Assembly (NCBI GenBank): GCA_964247055.1
Contig: OZ176054.1
Coordinates: 1,736,001 to 1,800,000 of the forward strand
Direction of reading: 5' to 3'
Length of the DNA: 64,000 bases
Origin: Paragordius varius
Lineage: Eukaryota > Nematomorpha
The notes under the pieces were generated by a model. That model worked only from the letters and a program-made list of their open reading frames with translations, made no database searches and was not told the origin of the DNA. The number at the start of each line of letters is the position of its first letter. Positions within the stretch are counted from its first letter, which is position 1. The position numbers were made by a program, and so were the translations under genes. Positions 25,111 through 37,225 of this stretch are shown one piece after another.

Positions 25111-27087
25111 ATTTTCTATATATTTCTATACAATTAATGGTTAGTCTATGGAAGAAATTTATATATATTAATACTTACATATGAAAAATTTTTTAGAAAT
25201 ATAAAATATATATGCCATTTTGTTTAACTATAACCGAGCAATTTATTTTGAATCCACTAAGTTCAATAATGCCGAAAAAATACGTTAAAGTAAAAAAAAT
25301 TTATCTTATAAATTATGGTCAAATTTGATTATATAAAATTACAAATTATACATGTTTTAATTGGCTATGAATATAATTTAAAAAAGCTTTTCCTAATTAT
25401 ACTCAATTATAAACGCGTGACAGGACCAAATTATTAAACAATATTAATGTATTTAAATAATAAAAAATGCCGTTTGATTTATTAAATTTTATTTGGCGAG
25501 ATCATCCATGTATAGAGCAGTTATAAATTTAAAAACAAACACTCTACGAGTTCCCAATTAATAATTGAATGAAAATATCGTAACATGTTTATTAAAAAAG
25601 TTATTTTTCTTTTATAATTTCAGGTGACACTCTGAAAACGAAAGATACTGTAAAATAGTCCAAATTAAGTTAGTTTAAATAAAAATTATATTTATACGTA
25701 CGAAAGGTAAAAAATATAAAGATATATTTTTTAAAAGACCGCTGAACTTTTGTAATTCCTAACTTTTCCTATATAAAATTTTTGATTACAATTTTAAAAT
25801 ATATCATTGATTGGGTTGCCAATACACAACACTATTACATAATTTACACATTTAAACTGAATCTATATTATAAAAAACAAGTTTTAAAAAGTACATTGAG
25901 GTTAATAAATCTTTTTACAATAACTTAGCCAAATATCATATATTTTTCCAATCATTACAAACTTGGAAGTATATTTTTAACTTTTATTATTTAACGTGTT
26001 CTCTACAGTCCTAATTTTGATTTTGTACCACTCTATGAGTAAAACCGACATACAAAAAGGAATAATCTATTATTATCCGTGTATAAATTATTTTTTGGCA
26101 CAATTATAACATTACGATCTCGACATTAGAAAGAAAGTGTGAAGACAGTGATTTTTTAATTATTAATTATTTATTAACTAGTTTGAATTTATGTATAAAA
26201 TCGACAACTATACGAATAATTGCATCGATTTCATGCCGTGGCGTAATCTTAAGGGTGTAAATTATCAGGATAATTGACAAAAACCACTCGACATCTAAAC
26301 AACACATTTATAAATGAAATTTTGGGGCTTAATTTTTAATAGTAATTATGTTTCAAAGAAAACACACTATACATTTTTACATATAAAAAGATATGGCAAA
26401 AGTTTGAAGAAAAATTAAATTTTTGAAAAGTTCCATTGCATTTAATTAATCGGTTTTACTGTAAATAATGCATTTGTATTATATGATATTGAATTTGCTT
26501 AAATGGTATCGTTAGTATTTTAGAAGAATTTTAAGGGACATGTTGGTCGAGATTTTTTTCAAATTTTTAGGGCATTGTTACGTTAAACAATACCTCATGC
26601 ATGAACCTTTAGGAATCAAGAACATATGGCATTTTTTCGACAATGAAATGTAAAGCATAATGTTTAAACAATTTTTTTGATTTAAATGTTATGTATAATT
26701 GAAATTAACATCCCGTTATTTTTTGGGGTAGTTTTATATCCCAGAGCGATTAAAATAAGAGTATCTTAAAATTTATTTATATTGATCCGAATTTAAGGAT
26801 ATAAAAAAATTTAAAATGTAAAATTGTAAAACGAATCATCTCAAACTTTTTTGCCGCCATTTTTTTCTATAATTTTTAAAGTTGATGTATTAGGCAAATA
26901 AATGTATAATATTATAGTTAAAAATTTAAATAATTAACTGGAAGCTTTTAGGCTACTTTAACCCGAAAAAACTTGATATATTTTGAATTTAGTATCATCT
27001 GTTCGTTTCAACCGTGTTTTGGTGCTGTCCCAATTTTAGACTCTAGGAGTCACACAACTGTAAAAATTTAAGTTTTTTATCTAATGC

Positions 27088-27594
27088 ATGAGAACTAGGG
27101 TTGTGCTGACCAAGTCATGACCCGGTCAATTGACCGGGTCATGACTTGGTCAGTGACTATTTATTTTTTGACCATGGTCATTTCAGCTGTTTTTTGAAAA
27201 ATTGCTGGTAATTTTTTTTGGAAGAAAAATAGTAAGTTATTTTTTAATATATTAAAAAATATTTGCTTATTTAAAAATTTAAAATGTTAAACAATTTAAG
27301 CATATCCAGTTATTTCGAAAAAGAAAACAATCCAACTTTTTATAAAATATTCAATTATTCCATATATGTGAACTAATAAAATGAAAAAAACATTTTATAA
27401 TTGGATATTTCAATGATCAAAGAAAGTGTAAAAAAGCGAGGTATTCTAAAATTCAGAATTAATTTCATAATCCAATATCGCATGGTATTTACTTAGGAAA
27501 AGTGGTTATGACTGTGGTTATGACCATGATAGTCTGACCGGGTCTGACCGGACTTTTTTGAAAAAGCAGTCAAATGCACAACCCTAATGAGAAC
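27088..27594. mobile_element. hAT-like non-autonomous element with 8-bp target duplication
   Basis: Element 27096-27586 has terminal inverted repeats TAGGGTTGTGC / GCACAACCCTA and is flanked on both sides by ATGAGAAC (27088-27095, 27587-27594), a perfect 8-bp duplication typical of hAT transposons. Just inside the left end lies a perfect 46-bp palindrome (27107-27152) built from TGACC/GGTCA motifs; related GACCGGGTCTGACCGG occurs near the right end. No open reading frame, so it depends on a transposase from elsewhere. Confidence 0.88.
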
Positions 27595-28486
27595 GTTAAT
27601 TGATAACTAATTTTTTAAAATAACTTTCAAAACTGAAGTTTATTTACAAAATTGTATAAAACTGCCTAAGTGAAAAGGTAAGGAAGTTTTAATAACGTAA
27701 AATTAAATTACTAATAAAAATATATTGTTTCCCAAAAATGGTCATCGACATTCTTAATATATGAAAATTATTTAACACGGGTCAATTTTAAAACACACAT
27801 AATTATCATAAAATATTTTGGCTTTGAAAAAATTTTTGGTGAATTTTGGATTTTAGAATATGACACTAAGTAGATAATAATTTAACATAGTTTGCAGAGC
27901 CGAACTCAGATGGCATAAAGTTGTAAAATTGGTTTAAAAATCGATTCGTGGAAAATTTACAGAACATAAAAAATAATGACATCATGTATGATGTGATTAA
28001 TATGTCAAAACCTTTTTCTTAATTAGCACAACCATACTTTAAATATTAATCAAATTAAGTTAACATATTTTTAATCCGATATGGGTGTATCGCATCATAC
28101 CATCCTCAAAACAAAATTAAATTATAACGCCATTTAAAATTGTTGTCTCAATAATCCTTATGCAATATTGTCCGTTAGATTGTAAATAATGTTAACTTTT
28201 TTATCCAGCTTTTAAATATATGGAAACATTTTTAATTTATTTATAGATATGAAAGTACATTTATCAAGTATATAAATTCTTGTAAATTATTTTGATGATT
28301 TAAGTATATTTGTCTGAAATAATATATATAAATTATATGGATATAACATATAATTGGGCATAAAATATTAGTTACAATAGAGTACAATGATAGTATAATG
28401 AGAGACGACATCACACGACAACAAACATAAAAAATATAGGGAAATAAAATGACTAATTGAGTATTTTATCACATATATAAATAAAT

Positions 28487-28671
28487 TACAGTATGCACGT
28501 TAATGTTGGACGATTATCAATACAGTAGTGTATGGGTTAAAACAACAAAATGATCAAATTAAACAACTTTTCCCCTTTCTTGCAGCAACATTTTTGTGGA
28601 TGCAATTTGTTTTAAAACACACGCTACTGTAGTATTACCAAACTGGTCAACATTAATGTGAAAATACTGTA
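28487..28671. mobile_element. Palindromic MITE, TACAGTA ends
   Basis: Arms of about 60 nt, starting TACAGTATGCACGTTAATGT and ending ACATTAATGTG...TACTGTA, form an imperfect inverted repeat around a short spacer; TA lies at the ends. It sits 44 bp past the stop codon of the secreted-precursor gene, so it could fall in that gene's 3' UTR. Confidence 0.7.
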
Positions 28672-28714
28672 ATGATATAATATACAAGAAGCAATTAAAA
28701 AGGTAAAATTATGA

Positions 28715-29526
28715 TTAAAAAATAGGATATAGTAAACGGCGTTTGTTGAAGCGTGCCGTTCCACCTATCCTATCGATTCCAAGCCCTGGTTGTTCGATAG
28801 GATCTAATCGACCTGGTCTCTCCAACAAAACATCATCCAGCCCAATCAGGTAACGCAAATTTTCAGGACGTAATCCTAATTGATTTTCATACATATTTCT
28901 CCCATTGTTTCTAATCTCTTCTTTCTCAGCTGTTTTTGCAATCAATTATAATTTTTTTAACATTTATACTGACTGCATTTAACGTGTATTATTTATATTT
29001 AACAAACTTTAGAAGCTTAAAAGCCATTAATGTTATAGCTTTGGGGCTAGTTTTTACAAAGGTTATTGTAAAAAATATTTTTACTAAATTTACGTAAACT
29101 AAAAATTACCATAACAATTATGTTGTCTACACATGACTCGTTTGGCAACTAAGGATTCCCCTAAGCTTTCAACTTGTCTTTTTGGCCTAATAGCACTTTT
29201 CTGAAGAATTTCTAAGATCAGAAATAAATTATTATTATAATATTATTTCACTTCACTTCCTTATATGATGCTAAAAAAGTGTAAAGAAAAAGATATAAAT
29301 TAGCTGGTAACAACCTTAAACCAAATTATAAATGATGTTCAATTTTTTACCTTTTTTTATTAGAAATAAAAACCAACATACCTCTGTAAGAGTGTTTCGG
29401 AGGAATAGCTGATATAGTGGGTATGAAATAGGAAAATCCCAATAAACATAATAATAAGATGGTGTAACAATTTTCATAACATTGATATATCAAACGGGAA
29501 TTCATTCCAACCTTCAGTGGGTGCAT
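28715..29526 (-). CDS. Secreted precursor, candidate neuropeptide prohormone of unknown family
   Basis: Three exons with matching phases (29526-29382, 29211-29110, 28929-28715) give 153 aa. Residues about 21-40 (YTILLLCLLGFSYFIPTISA) are a strong signal peptide, so cleavage near residue 40 is likely. The rest has dibasic processing sites: RPKR after residue 57, AKR at 71-73 and NKRR at 144-147. They would release a peptide starting QVESLG (a possible pyroglutamate N-terminus), a middle part starting VMCRQHNCY with a six-residue Cys-x4-Cys ring, and a C-terminal RLLYPIF or LLYPIF. IDRIGGTARFN before NKRR loosely recalls orcokinins, but too weakly to name it. The ring size recalls vasopressin/oxytocin, urotensin and CNMamide peptides, but no other residues agree. 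ATATTTAG just before the start exon could be a splice or trans-splice acceptor. Confidence 0.72.
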
Positions 29527-30454
29527 TGATTTATAAAGCTCAGGCTAAATATTGGAGACACAGAAATTGAAAAATAAATTTTTAGTAACTGTAAAATGTT
29601 ATTAATAAAGCTGTTTAAGGGTTTTTTTTATTGAAAAATTTTACAATTTTCCCATAATAAATTAAATAAACACTACTACGGTACAATACAATATACAATT
29701 TTAAACCACATCTGTAAAAATTATAAAGCGCATAAATTAATAAATTATAATAAGAATTTTAAAGTCTAGGTCAAAAAAGTAGTATAGATAGCGCGTCATT
29801 GTTTATAAAAATAATAATTTATATTTAATTAAAAATTATTTATTTAGAATATAAGGGAAATAATAAATAAATCATTTAGCTGAAAAATAAAATTGCATTT
29901 TTTGGAATGATTCTTAAATTTCGAGGAAAAGAATGACTTCATAAATAAGGTGTGTGTGTGTGTGTATGTAAATTTAGTTATAAAAGACATTATTATTTCT
30001 AGATAATAATTTCTAAATTAAATATAAAATTTAGAAAATTATTTAAATTGGTTTAGTGGTAAATAAAACCAAAAAGTCAAAGAAATCCATCAGTATTTTT
30101 CCATATTTATTTAAATAAACAATGAATGAGATTTCATGGAAATCCGTGCAACACAAATGCTTCGTGGGCCGCATTTTTAAATCAAACAATCCGGTGGGCC
30201 ACATTCGAAACAGATAGGGGCCTTAACAACAAAATTTTTATTAGTTTTTAAGCATACATTGTAAAAGATATTTTAACAATTTTTTCTAATTCATTACCGA
30301 AATTTGGAAATAATTATTCAAAAATTTGTGCAAGAATTAACTTTACATATCCGTAAAGTTTTGCAATTAAAATATCGAGCGGGCTATTTTGGAGCACCCC
30401 TGTTAGGGTTTCGCATACTTATAGCTAGTCTTCCTCTAGAATTTAATATTTCGA

Positions 30455-30777
30455 TTACAATTCAAATTATTCCTCAAACAATACTCAAATTCTCCTTAAA
30501 CATTTCAAATTTACCCAAAAAATAAATTATCTGTTTTCGGACTAATGTAACTCATCATTATTATGAAATACATTATGGCATAGTTTATTATTTTTTCAGC
30601 ATTATATCAATTTTAAACGGATTTGCATTTTTTTAAAATATAAAAAAATAGGGATATTTTTAACCATAACAAACACATCATTTATTTTAGAGTGAATTTG
30701 AATTGTTCGAGGGTGAATTTGGATTATTCAAGGGTGATCTTGAATTGTTCAAGGGTGAATTTGAACTGTAAATGGTA
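30455..30777. mobile_element. TACCAT-family MITE, intergenic
   Basis: Decayed left arm (TACAATTCAAATTATTCC), core TTTTCGGACTAATGTAACTC and ATGGCATAGTTTATT, and a well-kept right arm of four tandem units ending GTAAATGGTA. Confidence 0.78.
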
Positions 30778-33700
30778 TATATCAATAAACTAATATTTAA
30801 ACAAAAATCACAGATTTTAAAAAATAAAACAGGGAATTTAAAAATGATAGTCTATTTTTTAGTTATCAATAGCGGAAATAGAATAGCTCGACTTATACAG
30901 ATCTAATTTATGCAAATACAACTTACTTTTGAATATGAATAAAAAATTTTGACAGTGAATCAAATTATGAGAAATATGGTAGGTATATCGCCAAAAATTA
31001 ATAAGGAAAAAAAAGTGATGAGTTAAGCTAAGTGTTATACTAAAAAACTTAATTATCTATCATATAAATTTTTCAATTATTCTGGATAAAACAGAAGATG
31101 GAAGAGAGGTGCTAAAATGATATTATATGAAGTTAATTAATTTAATTTAGTGACAGAACAGATAAATGTAACACCCTAGTCTAGGGTGTCGCGTAATATA
31201 TAATTTATATATATATATTATATCTTTTGTTTTATTGGATTAATTAGATGAGAGTAACAGAAAAGTTATTGGAAAATTAATTATTCCATATAATAATATT
31301 GACATAAAGTTAGTTACCTGTGTAGATAGATAAATATATAAAAACCTAAAAAATGAAAATGTTAAAGAACAAAGCACGACACACCTCTAAAATTGGCCCA
31401 AAATAATTTTTAAAAGTCTTATGAACCCAAATGAAAAAGCTATCAAGAATTAACAATGGAAAAAATTATAATGAAAAATTGCATATTTAAATTTATTGTT
31501 AATATTTTTTTGAAAAAATCATTTATCATAAATTATATATCTTAAATTATATCTATTTTTTTGAGTTTTGAAAGTTTTAAAGTTGCAATTTTGGATTCAA
31601 GGTAAGTAGTAAATACCAAAGGTGTGACCTTGGGGATTTGTTAAATTAAAAGTATATTTAAGCTGTTTTTTTCAAGATTAACCTTTAAAAAGTGGTAAAA
31701 TGCGTTACTACAGATAAATATAAAAATTATATTATACTTATATACAAAATATCTTAAATGAAATCTTATTTCTCTAAAAAAATTGCAAAATTTTAGCACC
31801 AAACATCTAATTAATATTTTGTGTGATTGGGAGAAAGCAATTAATTTGTTAATCTTAAGAATACAAATATAATTATAAAATCCCCCCACAAACTAATATT
31901 TTATCAAGAGTGATGTATTAATTATTATAGTTGAAAAATGATTTAAAAATGCAAATTTTTATAAATTATTTATAACATGTAAATATTACCTTATATTTCT
32001 GAATAAGGGGTGGAATTTTATATATTCTTCATTTACAAAAAATAATCTAAGGTGAAGCAAGCGAAATATTATTGATTAATTTATGTTTATACCACAAAAA
32101 ACAATTTTTTTGTAAAATAAAATATTCAAATATTATGCGACAATTTTACACTAATATATTCCGGAAACATAAAATAATTAATTTTGTAAATCAGAAAATA
32201 TATGTTTAAATAGATTTTAATTGCTAAAACAAGTTTAATCTAAATTTGGTCACATCCAGATATTTAAAAAATAATAAATACCATAAAACTTTTAGTTGAA
32301 AATAAGGTTATGTCAAAAACAAAACATGACAATTGTCATTTTTTCCACAAAATTAATTGTATAATTTTTGTAAAAAATTATAAAATTCGTGATTTTCAGA
32401 AACTCAACTAAACTGGAAATAACTGGTTATAAAAATGTCAATTTTTGGACCGTTAATGTATTTATAAATATATATAATTAATGACTGATTTTCAAACCAT
32501 CTTAAATATTTTTTATATTATAACTAACAAGGTTTTATAAAAAAACATATCATGGATACTAAGTTTCCATAGATATATATAAATATAAAAATGTGATTAA
32601 ATTTTATTAATGATATTATAAAAATATTAAATATTTAAGTAACATTTTGACCATGGGTGTCCAACACAAATATTTTCGATGCTTTAATGATTTTTGCTTT
32701 TTTGAATGTATTTTAAGCCCAATTTCGGATGATGTAACTTTTAAATAATCGAAAATTTATGATTGAAATCTAATTTTTCTATTTTTTAGCCTTTTTTTGA
32801 GACTTTTGCGTTAACCGAAAAAAGCGTGTTGGACACTCTATTTTATTATTTAGTCTTTTTCTTAAAGTTACTATCTCCATCCAGAGTATATATTTAAAAA
32901 AATCAAGGGAATGATAAACTTAAAAATTTGTTTAAAGCCCTTGAAACACCATTTAAAATTTCCAAATAAAAGTTTAAAGAAAGGGTCATTTTTTTCTATG
33001 AACACTAATTATTGTGCATGAAACATTTTTAAAGTTTTGTTACATCATTGAACAATTGGAGATGGTATCTCATTCAGACATAACCTTGATGTCCACTTCA
33101 TTTTGCATTAGAGATGTACTTTTTTTAAACAATGAAGCTTAAAATTTGGAATAGTACTCTTGAAAATTTAAAATTATATGTACGAAGCAAAAACTTTCTG
33201 GTGTTTTATATTATGCTTGGCAAATCAACTATCTAATCAGAGTTTCTTAAAATGTCAAGTGGTTAAAAAAATGATTCAAAGTTTTAAGTAATTATATAAA
33301 ATGTAATATATGTAATTTAGTTAAAAAGAATAATATAATTTAATTAAAGGCATTCCGCCTATTTAAAAATCGTAAGATTGGCTCGGGATCACACAAAATA
33401 ATTAAATTAATGATATTTTTACAATAAAATTATATCCCATACCTGCTTTCAAAAATTAATTAATTAATTATAATTATGAGCCTCTAGAGAGACATCTTGT
33501 CATTATTAAAAAAGTTTAAGACGCAAATCTTATGCATTGATTGTGGTGATACAGGAAGCGTTTCTAAGCTTGATAAATTCATATAATTAATTATGTGTAC
33601 ACAAAAAAATGTATTTCCAAGTAAGCCTCTATTAAGATCGTTAAAATGTTTTTAGTTTTAAACTTGCAGATGAGTTAAAATTTCGTGTGGGGAAAAATGG

Positions 33701-33834
33701 TTTTTGAAGATTTTTGGTAAAAGTTAAAGATTTCCAAAATATCATTTAATAATAGTGCATAAATCTGGGGGTATAACATTTATCCGAAATTAATTTAGAA
33801 AGTAAAAAAATATTAATTAATTTAGACGTAGGCT

Positions 33835-34358
33835 TTAACACTTCATGACCTTTTGGGTAGTTTTCCAGGGAGATTTAAAGTTTGAATAACTAAAAAATGT
33901 ATTAAGCCGAATTTAATATGTTTTTTTAGCCTTTTAGGTGCATTATACAAAAAAATTTTTAGTAAGATGTTTAATTGTGAAAAAATCCTCATCTCAAACT
34001 TTTTCGGCGCCATTTGTTCCACATTTTTTTAAATCGCTAATGCAAAATAAACGTATTATTATGGTTAAAAAATGTAAATAATTAGCTTTAAAAAGCTTTC
34101 AGGCTCCATTTTACCACCAAAAACTTGTTATGGTTTTATTTTAATATTAGATGTACATTTCAATCGTGTTTTGCAGGTGTCTAATTTTATTCTAGAAGTC
34201 ATAAATATGTAAAAAAGCTTTTTTTATACATGAGAACAATATAATAAAATTTAAACTAAAAAAACTTTAACAGTAGTTTCTTTACAAAGCTCTGGGATAT
34301 AAAGATACCCCAATATTCCAACTAGGACAAAAAGTGAAAAGGTCATGAAGTGTCAAAA
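33835..34358. mobile_element. TTAACACTT-family inverted-repeat element
   Basis: Left TTTAACACTTCATGACCTTT with GGGTAGTTTTCCAGGGA; right CTCTGGGATAT ... AAAAGGTCATGAAGTGTCAA. It contains the family core CTTTTTCGGCGCCATTTG at about 33995. Confidence 0.65.
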
Positions 34359-34823
34359 TCAAACATTTCTGAACCCAATTGAAACGGAGATTTCTAAAAA
34401 TAAACGGAAAAATACCGAGATTGCATAAACATTTTTCAATATTGATAGATTTTGACATTACAAAATTTTTTTAAAAGCATATTCTTCCTCATAGTTTTGT
34501 TCAAGTTTATACCTTATGATATAAAAATGATGCAAACGGTATAAAAAGGTTTCATTTTAAAAACATATTATCTATAAAATACAATGACACCTTAATAAGG
34601 TTTTCTTACTTTCAAATTTGAGGAACGAAATTTTGTAAAAATACCGCCATATTTTATTTTGAAAGGATCATTTTATAACTGAGAAAATGGAATGTTCAGC
34701 ATCATCGATTACATGAAAGTTTTCATGTTCGCTTCATGTTTCACGATAGCATAGGTACTTCAAAATTTGCCAACATTTTATTTTTAAAAAAAATTTTCTT
34801 TTTTACTCAAAATCTAACATATA

Positions 34824-36064
34824 TACCATCTGCAGTTGAACAGTGTTCTTTAATACCCCAAATTCATCCTTAAACATTTTAAGAGTGCCATTGAACACTC
34901 CAAGTTGGTCCATGAACACTTCAAGTTGGCCCTGAACATATTCATATTGTTTCTAGCATTTATTAATAAACCATGTACTCAATTCTATCATTTCCAACCT
35001 ATTATATATGTATACTAGCAGGAAGTCCTTCGGACTTCTGGGGGGCATATTTGATTTTATAAGCAATTTTATTATGCGACACGAAGTTTTAAAATGATTC
35101 ACATATATCATAAGTTTTCTGAAATTTAGCCCCAAAAGTACGCTATTCGATATGACGGGTCAGTTTTTCGCGGGTAGCTCCTCACCTAGCAGCTATCATC
35201 AAAGAAACGCTTGATTAAAATTTTTGCCTTTTAACAGGGAATACGTGGAATCCTTATTGAATTTTTACGGTCTCATACCTTGGGCGAAAAATAGATTCAA
35301 AAAATTATTTTTGTGGACTTTGTTTTTTGAAAAAATGGCATTTTACGGGGGAGCGGGTAAAAAGAGGCCTAAATTAAAAAAGCGAGACGACTATGTTCGG
35401 CGCAATCGAAAATAACTAAACAAAAATCATATTTGAAATTGAATGGTCCAACACGTTTTCCGGAAAATTGTCTCAAAGACACATTTTTGTGGACTTGTGT
35501 TTTCAAAAAAAATCCGTTTTTTACACGGGGTGGGCCCGAACTGGGGGCTTAATTTAAAAATAAGGGCGAAGCTATTGTCGGGGCATTGATTAATGATTAT
35601 TTTTTTTGGTATTTGGATTTGAATGGGTCTATCGGTTTTCCGGAAACAGATCACAAAGCCAGCATTTTCCATTTTTATAAATATATAGATTATAAATTTT
35701 TAGATCATAATCAACTTTTTTATATGATAACACTATATTTGTTTTTTCATTATCAGTTCACATGTAATTAACATATATTTAATTTTTCTGGGTTATAAAT
35801 TTTTTGTTTATAACATTAATAAATAATATAGTTGAATTGGAAAAAACGAACCAAATGTTGAACTTAAATTGAAATTGTTATTTTTAAATGAAAAATACTT
35901 ATAAAAAAGATATTTGGTTAAAATATAAAAAAATATATGATCACATTCAAAATTAGGATAAACACAAACTCTAAAAATAAAAATTATTGAAGTGTTTAAG
36001 GACCGACTTGAAGTGATCAAGGAGCTATTTGATGTGTTTAGGACACTTTGAAGTGCAAATGGTA
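34824..36064. mobile_element. 1.2-kb TACCAT-ended element, AGTTGGTCC family, with tandem-repeat core
   Basis: Left arm TACCATCTGCAGTTGAACAG with units GAACACTCCAAGTTGGTCC; right arm GACCGACTTGAAGTG...GCAAATGGTA. The core starts with GAAGTCC-TTC-GGACTTC (35021-35037, a 7-bp stem) and contains about three decayed tandem copies of a 176-180-bp unit (35265-35670; TTTTGTGGACTT at about 35310 and 35486, TTTTCCGG at 35457 and 35637). The short open frames inside have no recognisable product. Confidence 0.65.
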
Positions 36065-36589
36065 TATTAACACTTCGATTTAAAGTGAAGCATTTAGTGA
36101 CCCCAAACTATAATAAAATTAATATTTTAAAAACAACTACAAACGATATATGTTTCTATCCTAATAAAAATTATAAATAAATTAAACTACCTAGATACAA
36201 TTTAGTTTGAAAAAATGGTCCATATCCAACTACTTCGACGCCATTTTTATTTTAAAATATATTTATTCTAACGCTAAAGTTAATGCTATTTGTTTATTTG
36301 ATTACCTTTAGTGTTGATATAAACAGGTTTATTTTGCTTTCTAACCCATAAAATAAGTAATACCAGTTTTTTAAAACAAGTCTTATTTTATATTTTAATG
36401 AATCCGTGTTATTTTCGCAATGGTTTTATGACAATTTTAGAGGGATTTATTAAGAAGCGAATTCGAATCGGAGGATTGAGATAAGCGTAGGAGTTAATTC
36501 ATGCATGAAAAATCGTTTTTGCGTAATTTCGGCATGCGTTTATTAGCACTTCATGACCTTTTAGAAAAGTTTTACTCCAGGGCCATTTA

Positions 36590-37225
36590 TTTAACACTGT
36601 GAAACACATTCATTTGAGTCATTTGACTCATATCGGGGTCGTTGGTTCGAGGCCTGTATCAAATACTTCATAAAATATGGAAGGAACTGAAACAATTGCA
36701 TAAGTGTATAATTAATGAACAGAAATATAAAAAAAATTCATTAAAAAACATTAATATTACTTATTTTAAGCTGAAATCCAAAGGTGAAAATCTAGTCACA
36801 TGACATGTCTGCATCAACTAAATTTTAAAAATACAAAATAAACCACTTTGGCTAATTATATCAATGTTAGATGTGATTTGGATAAAAAGTTAGTTTTTAT
36901 TAAGCTTCAAAAGTAATACATATACATTCCTTTCAGTTCAATTCAAATTGGGTTCGTTGGAAACCCCAGCCCTATATAAAATTAAATATTTAAAATATGG
37001 AAGGAATCAAAACCATGGCAAAATCACTTATATAACATTGATAAACCGAAATAAAAATTCATTAAATTCTTGATTTTACTTGTTTTGAGTTAAAAACCAA
37101 AGGTATAAATTTAGTCAACCTGACATGTGTGCACCGGCCAAATTGAAAAATAATTCAAAATAAACCACCTACTCTATTATCAATATTAGATGTGATTTAA
37201 ATAAAAAATTAGCTTTAAATTTACA
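36590..37225. repeat. Tandem duplication (about 320-bp unit), possibly SINE-derived
   Basis: ATATGGAAGGAA, CCAAAGGT, GACATGT and TTAGATGTGATTT recur about 320 bp apart. The first copy begins with GGTTCGAGGCC, an exact match to the RNA polymerase III B-box pattern GGTTCGANNCC; the second has GGGTTCGTTGG at the same place. No clear A box or complete tRNA fold was seen, so the SINE origin is a guess. Confidence 0.55.

Larger units (their letters stand above)
25111..28714. other. Gene-poor intergenic region with MITE-like elements
   Basis: No supportable coding exon on either strand. It holds the hAT-like element at 27096-27586 and the palindromic element at 28487-28671 (listed separately). At 25650 and 26840 there are decayed pieces of the TACAGTAAAA and GCCATTTT repeat families. 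The rest is AT-rich single-copy-looking sequence. Confidence 0.5.

Noticed and set aside
28800-28860. Orcokinin identity for IDRIGGTARFN
   Set aside because: The likeness covers a few residues, occurs once, and lacks the usual tandem copies of orcokinin precursors.
29110-29211. Vasopressin/oxytocin-type precursor
   Set aside because: Only the Cys-x4-Cys spacing agrees; there is no neurophysin domain and the ring is not at the N-terminus of the mature protein.
35224-35672. Short open frames with a repeated FRKT-like motif
   Set aside because: They are translations of a decayed DNA tandem repeat within an inverted-end element and are broken by stops between units.
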